In this document: positions 9,846 through 21,600 of the stretch, piece by piece
How the letters are laid out: the number at the start of each line of letters is the position of its first letter
How positions within the stretch are numbered: position 1 is the first letter of the stretch
NCBI RefSeq assembly: GCF_019578655.1
Contig: NC_063263.1
Coordinates: forward strand, 23,993,001 to 24,057,000
DNA length: 64,000 bases
Direction of reading: 5' to 3'
Origin: Ricinus communis
Lineage: Eukaryota > Streptophyta > Magnoliopsida > Malpighiales > Euphorbiaceae
The notes under the pieces: generated by a model
What the model saw: only the letters and a program-made list of their open reading frames with translations
The model's database searches: none
Told to the model about the DNA's origin: nothing
Made by a program: the position numbers and the translations under genes

Positions 9846-11508
9846 TGATATGCATTGTGTTACACATGTTTGTATGCCCAATTACTTATATTTTTGTGCA
9901 TAGTTATCTTGTTTTATGCGAGAATCACCTGTGTTTTAGTTCTTTTCATGTTTCAAGTGATCATTGATGGACATTATCAGTATTTGAGGGCGATATATGC
10001 GAATATGAACCGGAATCCATAAAAAATGAATAAAGACTAGCATTTCAAGGTTGAGCACAGCCTGGACTGTCGCCGTGCTGAACCATTGACCTTTGATCCT
10101 CAAATATGGTCTTTCAGCACGGTTTTTGAGGCTACAATGGCCTCCAGCACGACCCGTGGTGGCTCAGCACCGGCAAGGGCACGGTCAGAGAGCAAAGGAT
10201 TAATTTTGGAACTCGAAGGTCCAGCACGACCTGGACTCTGCCCGTGCTGGCCAGCATGGGCTTGACCATGGCCGTGCTGAGACATTTATATAGGCAATTT
10301 CTATTTCTTTTGTAGGGTTCGGTTTTCTGACCTTAGATCTCATATATGCGCACGAGCCACTTCTTTACAAACTTCGACATTCGACTTTGGAAGACCATTT
10401 CGCATATTGTAGGACAGATTTCAGTAGTTCAAGCATCACATTGAAGACATTTTGAGGCATTTAAGAGGCAACTCGATGTTTATTATTCAGATATGGAGAT
10501 TTAGGACTGTTCATCTAATTTGAAGAAGAAGAGTGTAAATGTTTTCAATTTTCTCTTCTGCATTTATTTTTTATTTTGTGTTATTCGTTAGCATGAGTAG
10601 CTAAAGTTGTTGAACCCGTTGGGGCTCCTTTGTTTGTTGGATTGCACTTCATATTTATGAGATTCTGATTATCATTGCTTGTATTCTTCTTGCTTTCAGT
10701 ATTAATAAGATATCAAATTATTCATGAGATGTTGTGGATTGTGTTATTCAGATTGCTTTCTGGAATTGAGAAATTCATTAGTAGTTGGAAAATTAAATAG
10801 CAAGAACTGGTTAATTATCACTTAGAGATAAGGGTAATTAACTAGCCGGATTAAGAATTAACCACTTTTGATAGCAGTGGATTAATCTTAAAACTAACCT
10901 AAAATCAATCATTAGGAAGAGATTCTGTCATTTAGGTTCTTAGGCTTAGGAATTCGGTGTTCTCGAGAGGGAACTCGAATTCAATTTAGAATCCGCTCAC
11001 GGGTAATCACAATCGGTAATCAATCTAATTTCTACCTTTGCTAAAGTCCAACTAGCTTAGGTCCCCCTTGGGTTTGCTTTCTTTCCTTGATTGTTTCACT
11101 AAACCTTTGCATATTGGTTGGCATTTAGCTAATCATTTAGCTTGCACCTAGTATAGATTAGTAACTTCATCACTATTATTTAAGGTTACCTTTGCCATTA
11201 GTAATCAATCTAATTTCTACCTTTGCTAAAGTCCAACTAGCTTAGGTCCCTCTTAGGTTTGTTTTCTTTTCTTAATTGTTTCACTAAACTTTTGCAGGTT
11301 GCTTGGTATTTAGCTAATCATTTAGTTTGCACCTAGTCATAGATTAGTAACTTCATCACTATTATTTAAGGTTAGATAACATAAGACGCTGGAGTAGTTC
11401 TAGGCTCACCCTTTTCCGAGAATACGATCTTGATACTCACTATTAGTGCTAGTCTGCATCGATAGGTTCACTGCCTTAGATTGTAGCTGCATAAATAGCA
11501 CATTATCA
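9846..11508 (+). repeat. Single Athila-type LTR (same family as elements B and C)
   Basis: It begins TGATATGCATTG and ends TTGTAGCTGCATAAATAGCACATTATCA, matching LTR ends at 19469-20951, 23212-24699, 26156-27623 and 30818-32282. Inside are the family's GC-rich AGCACG...CGTGCT palindromes (10050-10285), a TATA-like box (ATTTATATAGG near 10285) and the GAATTCGG..TCTCGAGAG block (about 10950-10981). Length is 1,663 bp rather than about 1,480 because of an internal 185-bp tandem duplication. No primer site follows the right end, so it is a solo LTR. Flanks TCAAG (left) and AATAT (right) do not match. Confidence 0.85.
11016..11373. repeat. 185-bp tandem duplication inside the LTR
   Basis: Copy 1 (11016-11187) and copy 2 (11201-11373) both run from GTAATCAATCTAATTTCTAC to ATTATTTAAGGTT with only scattered substitutions. 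Subtracting one unit brings the LTR to the length of its relatives. Confidence 0.9.
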
Positions 11509-12563
11509 AATATTTATTTTATTATTGATTTGTGTATCAATTCTATAGTATTATTTGGAAATATCTATTTTTTATTTTAATAACTATAAAAGATCCTACA
11601 TATTATTTTTCTCTCATAATTTTTTATTAATTATAGTATGTTATTTTAATTATTTACTTATTATATCAATATTAATTTGAATACTTACTTAATATTAAGA
11701 ATATAATTAATATATTTCTTAGAATTACAGATTATTTTATTTTAATTATATTTTTAATTTTATTTTGACTAATGACACAAACTATTATCTTGTTGGCATG
11801 GAATTTTCTACCAACCTATAAACCTTGTCATTCTTTTTCCTTTTACTCGGTTAACCTCTACCATTCTTTTTCATTTTATAAAAATATATTTTGTTTCTTC
11901 AACTACATAACCCATTTTTGAAACATAAAAAGACATATTTTGTTACACGTTATCTTCCCAAATAGTATTAAACATAACATATTAACATAACAACACACAT
12001 TACATAACGACATTACCCTATCCACGAAAAAGAAAACTTTTAACGGGTTCCATTTCGTATAATTTTTATTTTTGTTTTTTTATTTGTACAGTAATCTCCT
12101 GCTAGCTCATGCATTTAACAGCCTCTTGTTATTAAATTATCAGGATAGAGAAATATGGTAAAAATAAAATAATAAAATAATTCCAGTATCATTTAGTCTA
12201 GGATCATGATATAAAAAGTCTATTAAATTGAAGTAATCCAAAATATAAGATAATTAACACAAATAAACAGTGCAAACAAATCGATTTTATAGTCCTGAAA
12301 TTAGCACATTTAGTCTCTTTCTAGTTTTGTCATCATGTATAGAAGCATTTACTATATATACCATACAGACCAAAATCATAAGACTATGTCATGTTAACCA
12401 AGCATAGTCAATAAACTAAGTTGAAAAATTGATCTTTTTGTTATTCTCACATATTAAATAATATTGTTATTTCTATTATAAGAAATAATAGATAAATTAC
12501 CAAGAATTTTTAATAAATACATCTTAGTTGCTGGAGCCATGACCATCTTTATCGGTCATCCCT
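11509..12563. other. AT-rich spacer, 3' flank of the split peptide gene
   Basis: No gene recognised apart from the peptide-gene 3' end at its right edge. The stretch near 11640-11760 (TTAATTTGAATACTTACTTAATATTAAG..) resembles the AT-rich tandem block at 43500-43925. Confidence 0.5.
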
Positions 12564-12605
12564 TCAACGTGCAGTTCTAAATAGAAATTTTTCGAAAAAG
12601 CTATC
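12564..12605 (-). pseudogene. C-terminal part of a small secreted-protein gene, split by element A
   Basis: Read leftward from the target duplication at 12601-12605, the minus strand gives D-SFFEKFLFRTAR and a TGA at 12566-12564. This continues in frame the N-terminal part at 36503-36360 once element A and one duplication copy are removed; the joined ORF is 60 codons. In the next frame just past the stop lies another open run ending LHVEGMTDKDGHGSSN and a TAA at 12516-12518. A one-base difference in another haplotype could therefore lengthen the protein. No known peptide family recognised. Confidence 0.55.
12601..12605. other. Left target-site duplication of element A (CTATC)
   Basis: CTATC immediately precedes the LTR start TGCCAGCAC. 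The right partner is TTATC at 36358-36362, four of five matching. The peptide ORF reads in frame through this site, which fixes it better than the five bases alone. Confidence 0.6.
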
Positions 12606-12880
12606 TGCCAGCACTCTTTTTTCAGATCTAAATATTAAGAAAAGAACTGAGAATTTTGTGATGAAAGTTACTACAATTTCGGGTCTCGGGAGGTGAATGA
12701 TAGATGAATCCGAAGCTAGGATCGAGGTTAATCCAGCTGAAATTACCTTTTCCAAATCAATATAGACCTAGTTGTTAGAAAAAATTAAATTTAAGAATCA
12801 AAATGACAGTTTTTACAAGTTCAAAGACCTAATTGCAAATTTCTCATAAACTTTTTCTATATAAGGCCAATCGGCTCTGC

Positions 12881-13571
12881 AAGAATTTAAAATAGAAAAT
12901 ATTTTACTTAGTTTGGATATATTTATGTTTATATCAAATCAATAAAGAAATATATATATTTATTTGTTTTAATTTAGTGTAAGTAAATATTTTATTCAAA
13001 ACATATGTTGTTCTTTCATTGATTTAATGTAAAATATTTATAATACATATGTTTTATTTACTCGACAATAATTGAGTACAATACATTGAAACTAGACAAC
13101 ACTTTTTCAAGGAAAAATAAAAAAAAATTACTTTTATATCATTGAATTGAGTTAAGTAGTTCGGTAACACTTAACCCTGACACAATAAAATCTCTTTTCT
13201 CTATCAATAAAAATAAATTGAAATCTAAAACTTCAAATAATCATCTCTTTATCTTTATCTTTATCTATCACCTCATCTTGCACTCTACAGTTGAACCATA
13301 TTTTCTTTCACTAATTCATAATTTTTTTATGATCTACTCTTATTATTATTTAATAATAATTATGTATAGAAGAATAAAACAGTTCTCAATTTTGGAGGCG
13401 CTCAAGGCTAGAAGAAGAAAAAGAAGGGTTAATTATAAAAAGACACCTCGAGTTTGTCTTAATATACACTTTAAACATTTAAATTCTAAGCTTTGCCAAC
13501 ATATATGCATTTTACTCCTTATTGATTACAACTGATCATATCTCCCCACATGAAGAGAATGAATTTATTTA
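12881..13571. mobile_element. About 690-bp insertion inside the 5' LTR of A
   Basis: The 3' LTR lacks this block. It is flanked by GCCAATCGGCT on both sides (12870-12880 and 13572-13582), which could be an 11-bp target duplication. The block is AT-rich, starts CTGCAAGAATTT and ends GAATTTATTTA, and shows no terminal inverted repeats. Part of it (GGTTAATTATAAAAAGACACC near 13429) resembles generic plant repeat text. Element class unknown. The flanking motif also recurs naturally in this LTR, so the duplication is not certain. Confidence 0.5.
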
Positions 13572-13825
13572 GCCAATCGGCTGCACATAGAGTCAATTCA
13601 GTTGTATATAGAGCCAATCGGCTGTATATGGTGCTGATTGGATTTTTACAATGAGACGTCATTTTTTTGTGACGATTTCATCTCCAGATACAGATTCTAG
13701 AAGGTTTCCTTGACGATAATCGTCTTTTTCATCATAATTATTTAAATTTTGAAAAAAGATGAGATATTTATCAATATTTCTAAAAATCTATGGCTTTTAT
13801 TAGGGTTTCTTTTAAAACTCTATTT

Positions 13826-13835
13826 CTATAAATAG
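13826..13835 (+). promoter_or_regulatory. TATA box of the A 5' LTR
   Basis: CTATAAATAG followed by AAAGAGG. The same sequence stands at 34541-34550 in the 3' LTR, so the promoter is conserved in both copies. Confidence 0.55.
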
Positions 13836-15601
13836 AAAGAGGTGTTTAGGATTTTGGGGGAGGACTAAAGAACTAAAATTCAATTGTAAGTGAAATCAAG
13901 AGAGAGAAAATACTGAGAAAGAAGAAAAAGAGAGAAAATCAAAAGAAAACAGAAAAAAAAACACTGTCGATCGTAGTTATCATTTTGGAATAGAAGCCAC
14001 TAAAGAAAAAGTCATTTTAGAAAATAAATCACTTAAGAAATAAAATTTGGAAACTATTTTCCAACCGACAAAAGATTTCACAAAGCTAGATGCAGCTCTG
14101 GATTCCTATCCAGTTTTCAATTCAACCACATCCTCATCACCCAAAGACTGGCAGATCCAACATCCACGGTGACAACCTGAGGGTTCCTTCAATCTAGCAT
14201 TCACCAACATCAGAAAACCAGTTTTTTCATTTCTTATTTTTATCTTCTTTTACTATTTAGTCTTAGAAACATTATTAGGATTTTGATTTATGATCATTAT
14301 AGTTAGATTATGTCTTTTTTTAAGGATATGCATGTTAATAGGGTTTTGAATCTGATAATAAGAACTTAGGATTTTGAAATTTGATATTTTACCAGTTAGG
14401 GTTTTAGATTTCATTAGAAAAATATTATAGGATTAATATTTAGATTTTTTTTTTATTATGTTACTTTACAATGTTTAGTTTTTTTTAGCAGCTTACGATT
14501 TTGATCGATTGATAGTCTACTATTATTTTGGTTCTATGTTTTTTTTGTCTATATTTTAATATTTTACTTTATTTTCTTTTATTCTAATCGAATTTTACAG
14601 TTCATGCATATGAAATTCGGCTCTAGGGATGCGAAAAAATGTTGACGAACGACGAAAAAAGCCCGAGAAACCCTAGAGTCGATTGACTCAGTGCAGAGCC
14701 AATTGGCTATGCATTGAGCCAATCGGCTCTCCATATAGAGTCGATCGGTTGTTCATGCCTATCCCACATTCTTTTGATTTTTGGACAATTTTTCTAATGT
14801 ATTTTGACTTATGTATAGTTTTTAGGTGTTTTTCTTTCGCATTCGTAGTTGTAGGCGAGTTGTAATAATTAAGTTTTTTTATCTTTCTACTTTATTTGCT
14901 TTATTTTTTTTGTTTGTTATATGCTAACCCAATACATGATTAAGTGACTGGTTAATTAAAATGGGCCATATAGACTTAGGACTAAAAAACTGATCCAATA
15001 TGAATCTGGTAATCTAATAGGCTAATCAACCTTAACTGAGCCTGAAAATCTAAAATAAAATAGACTAGCGAGCTTTGGCATGTTTACTTGGAGTTAAAAT
15101 CACAATGAATGGGCCTTTTCATAACAAGTAGTCCATTAAGGTTAAAGATCGGAACCCAAAGAGCATAAGATGTAATCAGACTAGACTAGGTGGGCCTAAC
15201 ACATAATTGGTTAGTAAACTATATCAACAACTTAAACATGGGCTAGGTTTGATAAAAATGGGCTAGACTAAGGTGTACTTTGTGTTGTTTTGGCATGCCT
15301 ATGTATAAATTGTTTGCATTTATGGGGAATACTTTATTAAACAATAAAATTAAAGATTAATATACACAAATAAGAAAGTTGACTTTCGGATCCATCTTTG
15401 GATTCCGTGGCATAAGCTCCCATATGGAATCTGAGAAACACCACTCATTAGTAAAAGTGCCACGATGATTACCTAGGTGGCGACTCCCATCTCCGCGCTA
15501 GTCTCAGTTATTAGTTAGTGTGTTCCCAATTAGGTTGAAAAGCCTTATAATGTCATAGTCACGAATGACACTTGGGTGCGCACCTGAAACTGTCGCCCAT
15601 A

Positions 15602-16369
15602 GTAACGATTGCATTGGTGAAAAGAGAAGCTGATTTCAGTATACATTTGTCTTTAATTCTTTTATTTAATAGATTATTCTTGCATCACTATAATTTCACA
15701 CACTGTACGCATTGGTCCTTATAGTCCCCAATAGCGTCGGCTAGCGATTCTTTGGTTCCACTTGAATCCTAGAATTGTGACAGTGGCTACCATCATTTAT
15801 AAGTAATGAGTGTATTTCTTTTATCGCATGGACCCTTGAATGGGAAGACGAGCCAAGGAAGAATACTTTTGCTTGTAGGAGCCTTTTGTCCTTACCTAAG
15901 ACTCAACCCATGGTAATGACCGTAGTGATCTCCCCTAGGTACCATATTGCTTGCTATATGAGATGTTCTTCTTTGTAAGTGTTTATAGCCTAAGTATTGA
16001 AAGACATTGGCTCAATATGGAACCAGGCTCCAAGCCCAAAATATGCAGGCTTTTATACTTACACTGAGAAATATCACTTTGTTTGTTTTAAATCTGCTTT
16101 GAGAACTTATGACATGCACGTCGGGCCTACTATTCCATGTTGATAGAAAGCCCAAACTAAAAATCTTAAGGAAGGAAGACTTATCACAAATCTTGTGCAG
16201 GAGTAATAAGGTTGGAAGGATGAACTGTATACTACTGTCTGTGCTAACTTCTTTTTCTTTACCCTTATGCATTGCATGTGCATAATGCATACCATGCATC
16301 TCATGCATCATACTAACTCTTTATTTTGAAGCCATTTTAGATTATCATCCTTAGTTTGGATAAGACAAT
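15602..16369 (+). other. Untranslated leader of element A
   Basis: It lies between the 5' LTR and gag. I could not identify a primer-binding site match. A cluster of ATGCAT/CATGCAT words occurs at 16267-16310. Open frames on the minus strand here are incidental. Confidence 0.5.
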
Positions 16370-16910
16370 AATGGATATCAAGAGGGACCATTTCACTAGC
16401 AATCAAGATAAGAGCCTAATAAGTATCACTTTAGTAGTTGAAACAAAGATAGCCCACAAGTAAGACATTGATGCTATTAAGATTGCAATCATGGCTGACC
16501 TAAGAATTATGATTCAGGAGGAGCTCCATACAGCTTTGGCTGAGGTTGTAAGAAATAGACTATCCAAAAGGCTGTTAATGCCCCTACAACTACTACTCAT
16601 GATGTGGAAGCACATGGTCAGCACCTTTGGAATTTAGATGACTACATGCTAGAACAAGCTAAGAAAGAGTCAGCTCTTACTACAAAAGCCGTTATGGAAT
16701 CTGAGATTTAACAGAGGCTGATTAAAAGGCTTGACAAGATGCAAGATATGCTGAAAGATCAAGGTTCAGATTCAACCTTTGATTTTGACGAACTAATATT
16801 GACTGGGGAGGACAAGTTACCTCCCAAATTTTATATGCCTGAAATGCAAAAGTTCAATAGAACTGGATATCTAAAGGTGCACCTAAAGCAATATGCTACT
16901 GTCCATGAGT
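16370..16910 (+). pseudogene. gag of element A, first part
   Basis: The ATG at 16370 starts MDIKRDHFTSNQDKS, with a stop at codon 38 and later frameshifts. Downstream the frame reads KLPPKFYMPEMQKFNRTGYL and then HLKQYAT. This is the conserved gypsy gag motif P-x-F-x-x-P-x-[LFM]-x-x-[FY]-[DN]-G-[TS]-x-x-P-x-x-H-[LI]. It encodes the capsid domain that builds the virus-like particle. The frame is cut by element B at 16911-16916 and resumes at 24700. Confidence 0.75.
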
Positions 16911-16915
16911 AGTAC

Positions 16916-17055
16916 TAATATGCATAGTTTTACACATATTTGCTGACATATTATTGCAAATTTTCTTAGCATTTATTATGTTTTTATTTCAAGATCACCC
17001 ATCTAGGAGATTTTATAGGTCCATCATTAGTGCTTTAACAATTTTAGATTAATTT
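16916..17055 (+). repeat. 5' LTR stub of element B
   Basis: About 140 bp matching the first 140 bp of the LTR at 23212 (TGCATAGTTTTAC...TAGCATTTATT...CATCATTAGTGCTTTA). The match ends at GATTAATTTC, where integrase-derived sequence begins. This marks the deletion breakpoint. Confidence 0.85.
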
Positions 17056-17132
17056 CATATGAGTTGGATAGAGATAGGTCCACCATCGCTTCCGCAGTAA
17101 CAGAGACAAGCATATGGCAACTTATTCATCTA

Positions 17133-17430
17133 TAAGGAGCGAACTAAGAAGTGGCACGACAAGCGATTGAGGGGCTCCAAGGACTTTCAAGTTAGAGTCC
17201 GAGTTCTTCTCTACAATTCACGTCTCTATTTATTCCCAAAGAAGCTCAAGAGTCGCTAGTCAAGACCGTTCGTGATCTAGCAGGTGTTCCCATATGGCAC
17301 AGTTGAGTTACATCATCCCGATAGGGGGAGTTTCAAGGTGAATGGCCATGGTTTGAAGCATTATCATGGAGACTCGCTTGAGATCGAGGAGCGGGTCAAT
17401 ATGGTGTTATTCCAGCGAGATTGACTTTTT
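17133..17430 (+). pseudogene. Athila integrase C-terminal fragment
   Basis: The frame reads KERTKKWHDKRLRGSKDFQV, VLLYNSRLYLFPKKLKSR, then after two stops QVFPYGTVELHHPDRGSFKV and NGHGLKHY. This is the integrase tail of plant Athila/gypsy elements (W/F-HDK-x-x-x-x-x-x-F-x-x-G-x-x-VLLYNSRL-x-LFPGKLKSRW; FPYGAVE; FKVNG-RLK-Y). The conserved post-integrase words AAGAAGCGCTCTCGGG..CCCGAG follow at 17460-17490. Confidence 0.85.
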
Positions 17431-18146
17431 GCATGAGTTCAGCTACATGACTTGGTCAAAAGAAGCGCTCTCGGGATGCATTCCCGAGCTTATCCTTTAC
17501 ATTTTCTATATTTCCTTTTGAGAATTTAATTTATCCTTTATACTTAGCTCGTTTTCACATTTCAGTTGGTTTGGAACTTAGCTCCTTTTATTTTTATGTT
17601 GTTTTGGGTGAAAAATTCCTTGATTGTGCAAATTATCGAGTTATACAATTGTTAGTGCAAAAAATGGAGTAAAAGCATATTTCTAGGCTTCAACACGATT
17701 TCAGACACAGCCCATGCTGCTCTACATGGCCCGTGCTCAACTTTCCAGGGCGTGTTGGATGTGAAAAATGAAGTTACACGATTTTTGAGAGTCACACGGT
17801 CTACAACACGGCCCGTGTCCTATTGCCCAGGGTGTGTTGAGTATAAAAGCTTGAAAGTACACGGTTCTCGAGAGTCACATGGTTTATAACATGGCCCGTG
17901 TCGTAACCGTGTCCATTTTAAGGCATCTGAGAACACGGTCTGGTTAGGAGCACGGCTTGGACACGACCCGAGTCGTGCACACAGGAGTGTCGGCAGCAGT
18001 AGCTATAAAAAAGGGAGAAGAACATGGGCGTTTGGCGTATCACGACCATTTCAGAACAAAAAAATTTCTTACTCTTCTATTCTCTCGGGTATTCTCTACA
18101 AATTTTCAATTTTTGTGCAATTTTCTCGCATTTTGTCATCAACCAA
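17431..18146 (+). promoter_or_regulatory. Spacer with GC-rich palindromes and TATA box before the third ORF
   Basis: Between 17690 and 17975 the words CACGGCCCGTGTC, AACACGG and CCGTGTCC recur, alternating strands like the palindromes of the family's LTRs. A TATA-like GCTATAAAAAAGGG stands at 18000-18013, 134 bp before a consensus splice donor. This looks like a promoter for the ORF that follows. It is inferred from layout only. Confidence 0.4.
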
Positions 18147-18638
18147 GTAAGTTTTCTTCTTTATTTCCTAATTTCTTTTCGTTATTAATAGTTAGTTGTT
18201 ATTTTTTATTATTTTTATTCTTATTTATTTCCTTTCTTTCTTTTCTCTACTTGTCTAGTTGATGTTGTTTTGCTTAATGTTCTTTGAATTTTATTTTGCT
18301 TTATTTATTTTTATTTTTATTATTTTATTTTATTTTATTTTATTATATTATATTTTATTATTTTATCTTATTTATTTTATTTTATTATTTTGTCTTATTT
18401 ATTTTATTTTATTTTATTTATTTTATTTTATTAATAGTTTATGTTTTTTATATTTTTAAGTTTTAATTTCTGTGTTGGTTGAGGTATAGTTTAGTTATTT
18501 AATTCTTAATATATAATTTTTCCTGTTCAGTCGTAATGCTGTCAAATTTTTGGCTAAATTTTTTGTGTTGTTTGTATTATTTATCTGCTATATATGCTTT
18601 GTTTTTTGTGCTTCTATTAATGACTAATACCTTTTCAG
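18147..18638 (+). other. Predicted leader intron of the B third ORF
   Basis: Donor CAA|GTAAGTTTT at 18147, branch-like GACTAATA near 18622-18629, acceptor CCTTTTCAG at 18638, and ATG at 18644 only six bases later. The intron is 492 bp and contains a TTTTA-rich low-complexity tract (about 18295-18440), which accounts for the Phe/Tyr/Leu-rich frames there. Confidence 0.55.
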
Positions 18639-18643
18639 GTACA

Positions 18644-21600
18644 ATGTCAAAACGCACCAAACAGCAGCCTCCATGATAGGCACACTACAAGAGACGTTGC
18701 ACAGATGTAGACGCTTCTTATTCACAGCAGCAAGGTCTAGCACCACCTGCACCAGCACAACCGCCACAGCTAGCCAGACCTCAGAGACCCTTGGCACTAC
18801 CAGGCCCCACGCGACATCGACTGCTTACATTTCAATCCTCAGACCACGAGCAGCGCTTCCAAGCCCTTCGATGGAAGCAAGTTGGGACTGGACGGTAGAG
18901 AGGGTAGGACTAGCCCCGGAGGTCAGAGAGCTCTTTGAGACCCTACCATATGCTCGATTCTTCGACATCATCGAGCCCACCTACCGGGAGCTTACTATAG
19001 AGTTCTACAGCACCTTCTTTCTACAGTAGCAGATCACTGATTGGCATCAGCCGGATGCCATTTCTTTCAAGCTAGAGGGCAGACAGTTCTCGATGACAGT
19101 ACCTTAGTTTGGGATGCACATGGGGCTATGGACTCAACAGGAAATCTATGGAGAGGCCTACCAGGGGTGCCTATATACTCACCCTATCTATTATGAGAGG
19201 ATGTGGGATGAGATTGTGACTAGACTAGAGCATTACTACTTGAGTCGCTTGAAGGTGTCCAACCTTCCAAACCGGCTCCGATATCTACATACACTTCTAG
19301 TCTACACCATTACAGGCAGAGGGGAGAGCTTTAGGGTAGTGACGCAGACTGATGTCTTCATCCTTTGGGCACTATACCAGCGGTGGAAGCTGGATATGGG
19401 CTACCTCCTAGCAAGTCAGATTAGGACCTTCGTGAGGGAGTCCAAGAAGATTCATCTCTGTATTGGCCTGATATGCATAGTTTTACACATATTTGCTTGC
19501 ACATTATTGCGTATTTTCTTAGCAATAATTGTGCTTTTATTCCAAGATCACCCATGTTTTGTGTTCTTTTGCATTTCAGGAGAATTTATAGGACCATCAT
19601 CAGTATTTGAGCAATTATAGATCAATACATGCAAAAATAGATAGGAATTCATCAAGATCGGACAAGAGCTCGCAATGCATACATTGAGCACGGCCTAGCT
19701 CAAGGCCCTGTTGATCACCACGGCCTAGACTCTAGCCGTGACCAACCATGAGCTTTTGGTCTTCAAAACATGGCACTTTGGGCACAGTTTCCATAGCCAC
19801 CACGGCCTCCAGCACGGCCCGTGGTGGCTCAGCATCGGCAGGAGCACAACCATGAAAAAACCCTAATTGGTGAGATCCGAATGTTCAGCATGGCCTGGAC
19901 TCTGGCCATGCTGAAACAAATATATAAGGAAAACTATTTTTTTTAGGGTAAAGAAGCAAGAAGCAAGGAGAGAGCCCGGGCGGCTGGTTCGATTTTTGCA
20001 TAGTGCTGAGTTCGGGAGAGAGTTGCAGAGAGGAAGAATCCCGAGATCGCAAGGTTCCAATTGCAAAATAGTAGCGGAGCAATTCAAGAGGCAATTGGGG
20101 AGATTAATCATAGTGCAAATCCGGATTTGGAGTTGTTCATCCATTCGAGAGAAAAGGCTGTACATGTTTCATTTTCATTATTCTTCCATTGTAATTGATT
20201 TCCTAGTTGTTTAAATAATGAACATGATTAGCTAGATTGATTAAATCCATTGGGATTTCTTTACTATGTTGGCTTAATGTTATATTGTTGGATTGTTTGA
20301 GTTAGTTTTGTATTCTTCTTGCTTTCAGTATTAATAAGATAATGCATTATTCATGAGACGTTATGAATTGTGGTGTTTAGATTGCTTTATGTGATTAAGA
20401 AGTCCATTTGGCAATTGGAATTTTGAATAGCAAGAACTGGTTAATAATCACTTAGAGATAAGGATAATTAACTAGCTGGATTAAGAATTAACAACGCTTA
20501 ATAGAGGCAGATTAAAGTTTAATGCTAATTTAAAAGTCAATCGTTAGGATGAGATTCCAACTTTAGGTTATTAGGTTTAGGAATTCGGTTATCTCGAGAG
20601 AGAAACCGAATTCAGTTAAGAATTTGTCCACGGGTAGCATAATTGGACTCATCAATCCTTTATCTTTTGGTTGATTGCTAACTAGTTTAGGTTCCCTTTT
20701 GGGTTTGCTTTCTTGTCTTGGTTATTTCATTTATCCATTTATTCCTGCATCTCCCTTAGAACTTAGCTTGTAGCTATTAGTTAGTTTAGAAATTATTCAT
20801 CATTCATTTTAGGTTAATATAACAAAGAACAAAGAAGTAACTCTGGGCTTTCACTGTCCTGAGGAATACGACCTTGATACTCGCCATGAGTGCTAGACTG
20901 CATCGATAGTTTCACTGCCTTAGATTGTAGCTGTATAAAAATAGCCCATCATGGCCCCTACATCACACATTTGGCTAGGAGGTTGGATGTTCTGGATGAT
21001 TGTTTGAGTGACCTGACTCAGATAGGGGATATGTTACCAGTAGGAGTCCGCCAAATGGTTAACATGCAGACGGTAACAGCTTCCAAGGGCCCCTCGGTGT
21101 TGAGTACAGATTATTCGGTCGGATCCTGCGCAGGTTAGGGAGGCCTAGGCTAAAGCACCATAAGATCCAGCTATGGACGTACCAGAGCTGCGACCTCGAG
21201 ATATGCCTGACCTGACATGTGCTTTCACCCCCTCTTCTAGGGCTTCATCTTCATACACTGCCAGCACCTCTAGTGCCCAAATAGGCGCTCTTGTAGATCG
21301 CTTAGACAGGCTTTCAGACCTTCAGCATGAGCACTTCATTAAGTTCAGGCAGTTTTGGGAGGAGACCAATGCATAGCTCCAAGGCTTTAACGACCTACTA
21401 TAGCAGCTTTTGGAGGGCCTCGAGAGGCAAGTCACACAGGCAGATCAGATGGCAGCTCAACTCCAGCGGATAGCTGATTCTGGCAAGGATGATGGAGTGT
21501 AGCGATTCTTTGATGACCTGGGTGATATTGAGCTGGACCTCAGCGATTGCTTCCCATATGTGACCTAGCCTCCACCAGTTCTAGCTGCCACTCAAGACCC

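Larger units (their letters stand above)
12606..15601 (+). repeat. 5' LTR of element A
   Basis: It aligns along its length with 34029-36357: TG(C/T)(C/T)AGCAC(T/C)C start, GATGAAAGTTACTAC near 12661/34082, TATA box CTATAAATAG at 13826/34541, GAGCCAATCGGCT-type motifs, AGGTGGCGACT at 15475/36230 and the CGCCCATA / TGCCCATA end. It is 667 bp longer than the 3' LTR, explained by an insertion between about 12881 and 13571. Substitutions between the two LTRs are frequent, so the element is old. Confidence 0.85.

Noticed and set aside
13218..13535. 105-codon plus-strand frame
   Set aside because: It lies within the AT-rich insertion in the A LTR, with no recognisable domain and strongly biased composition.
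16012..16311. Two overlapping minus-strand frames
   Set aside because: Antisense to the leader of element A and driven by ATGCAT words; no conserved motif.
18259..18466. Phe/Tyr/Leu-rich open frames
   Set aside because: They come from a TTTTA low-complexity tract inside the predicted leader intron of element B.
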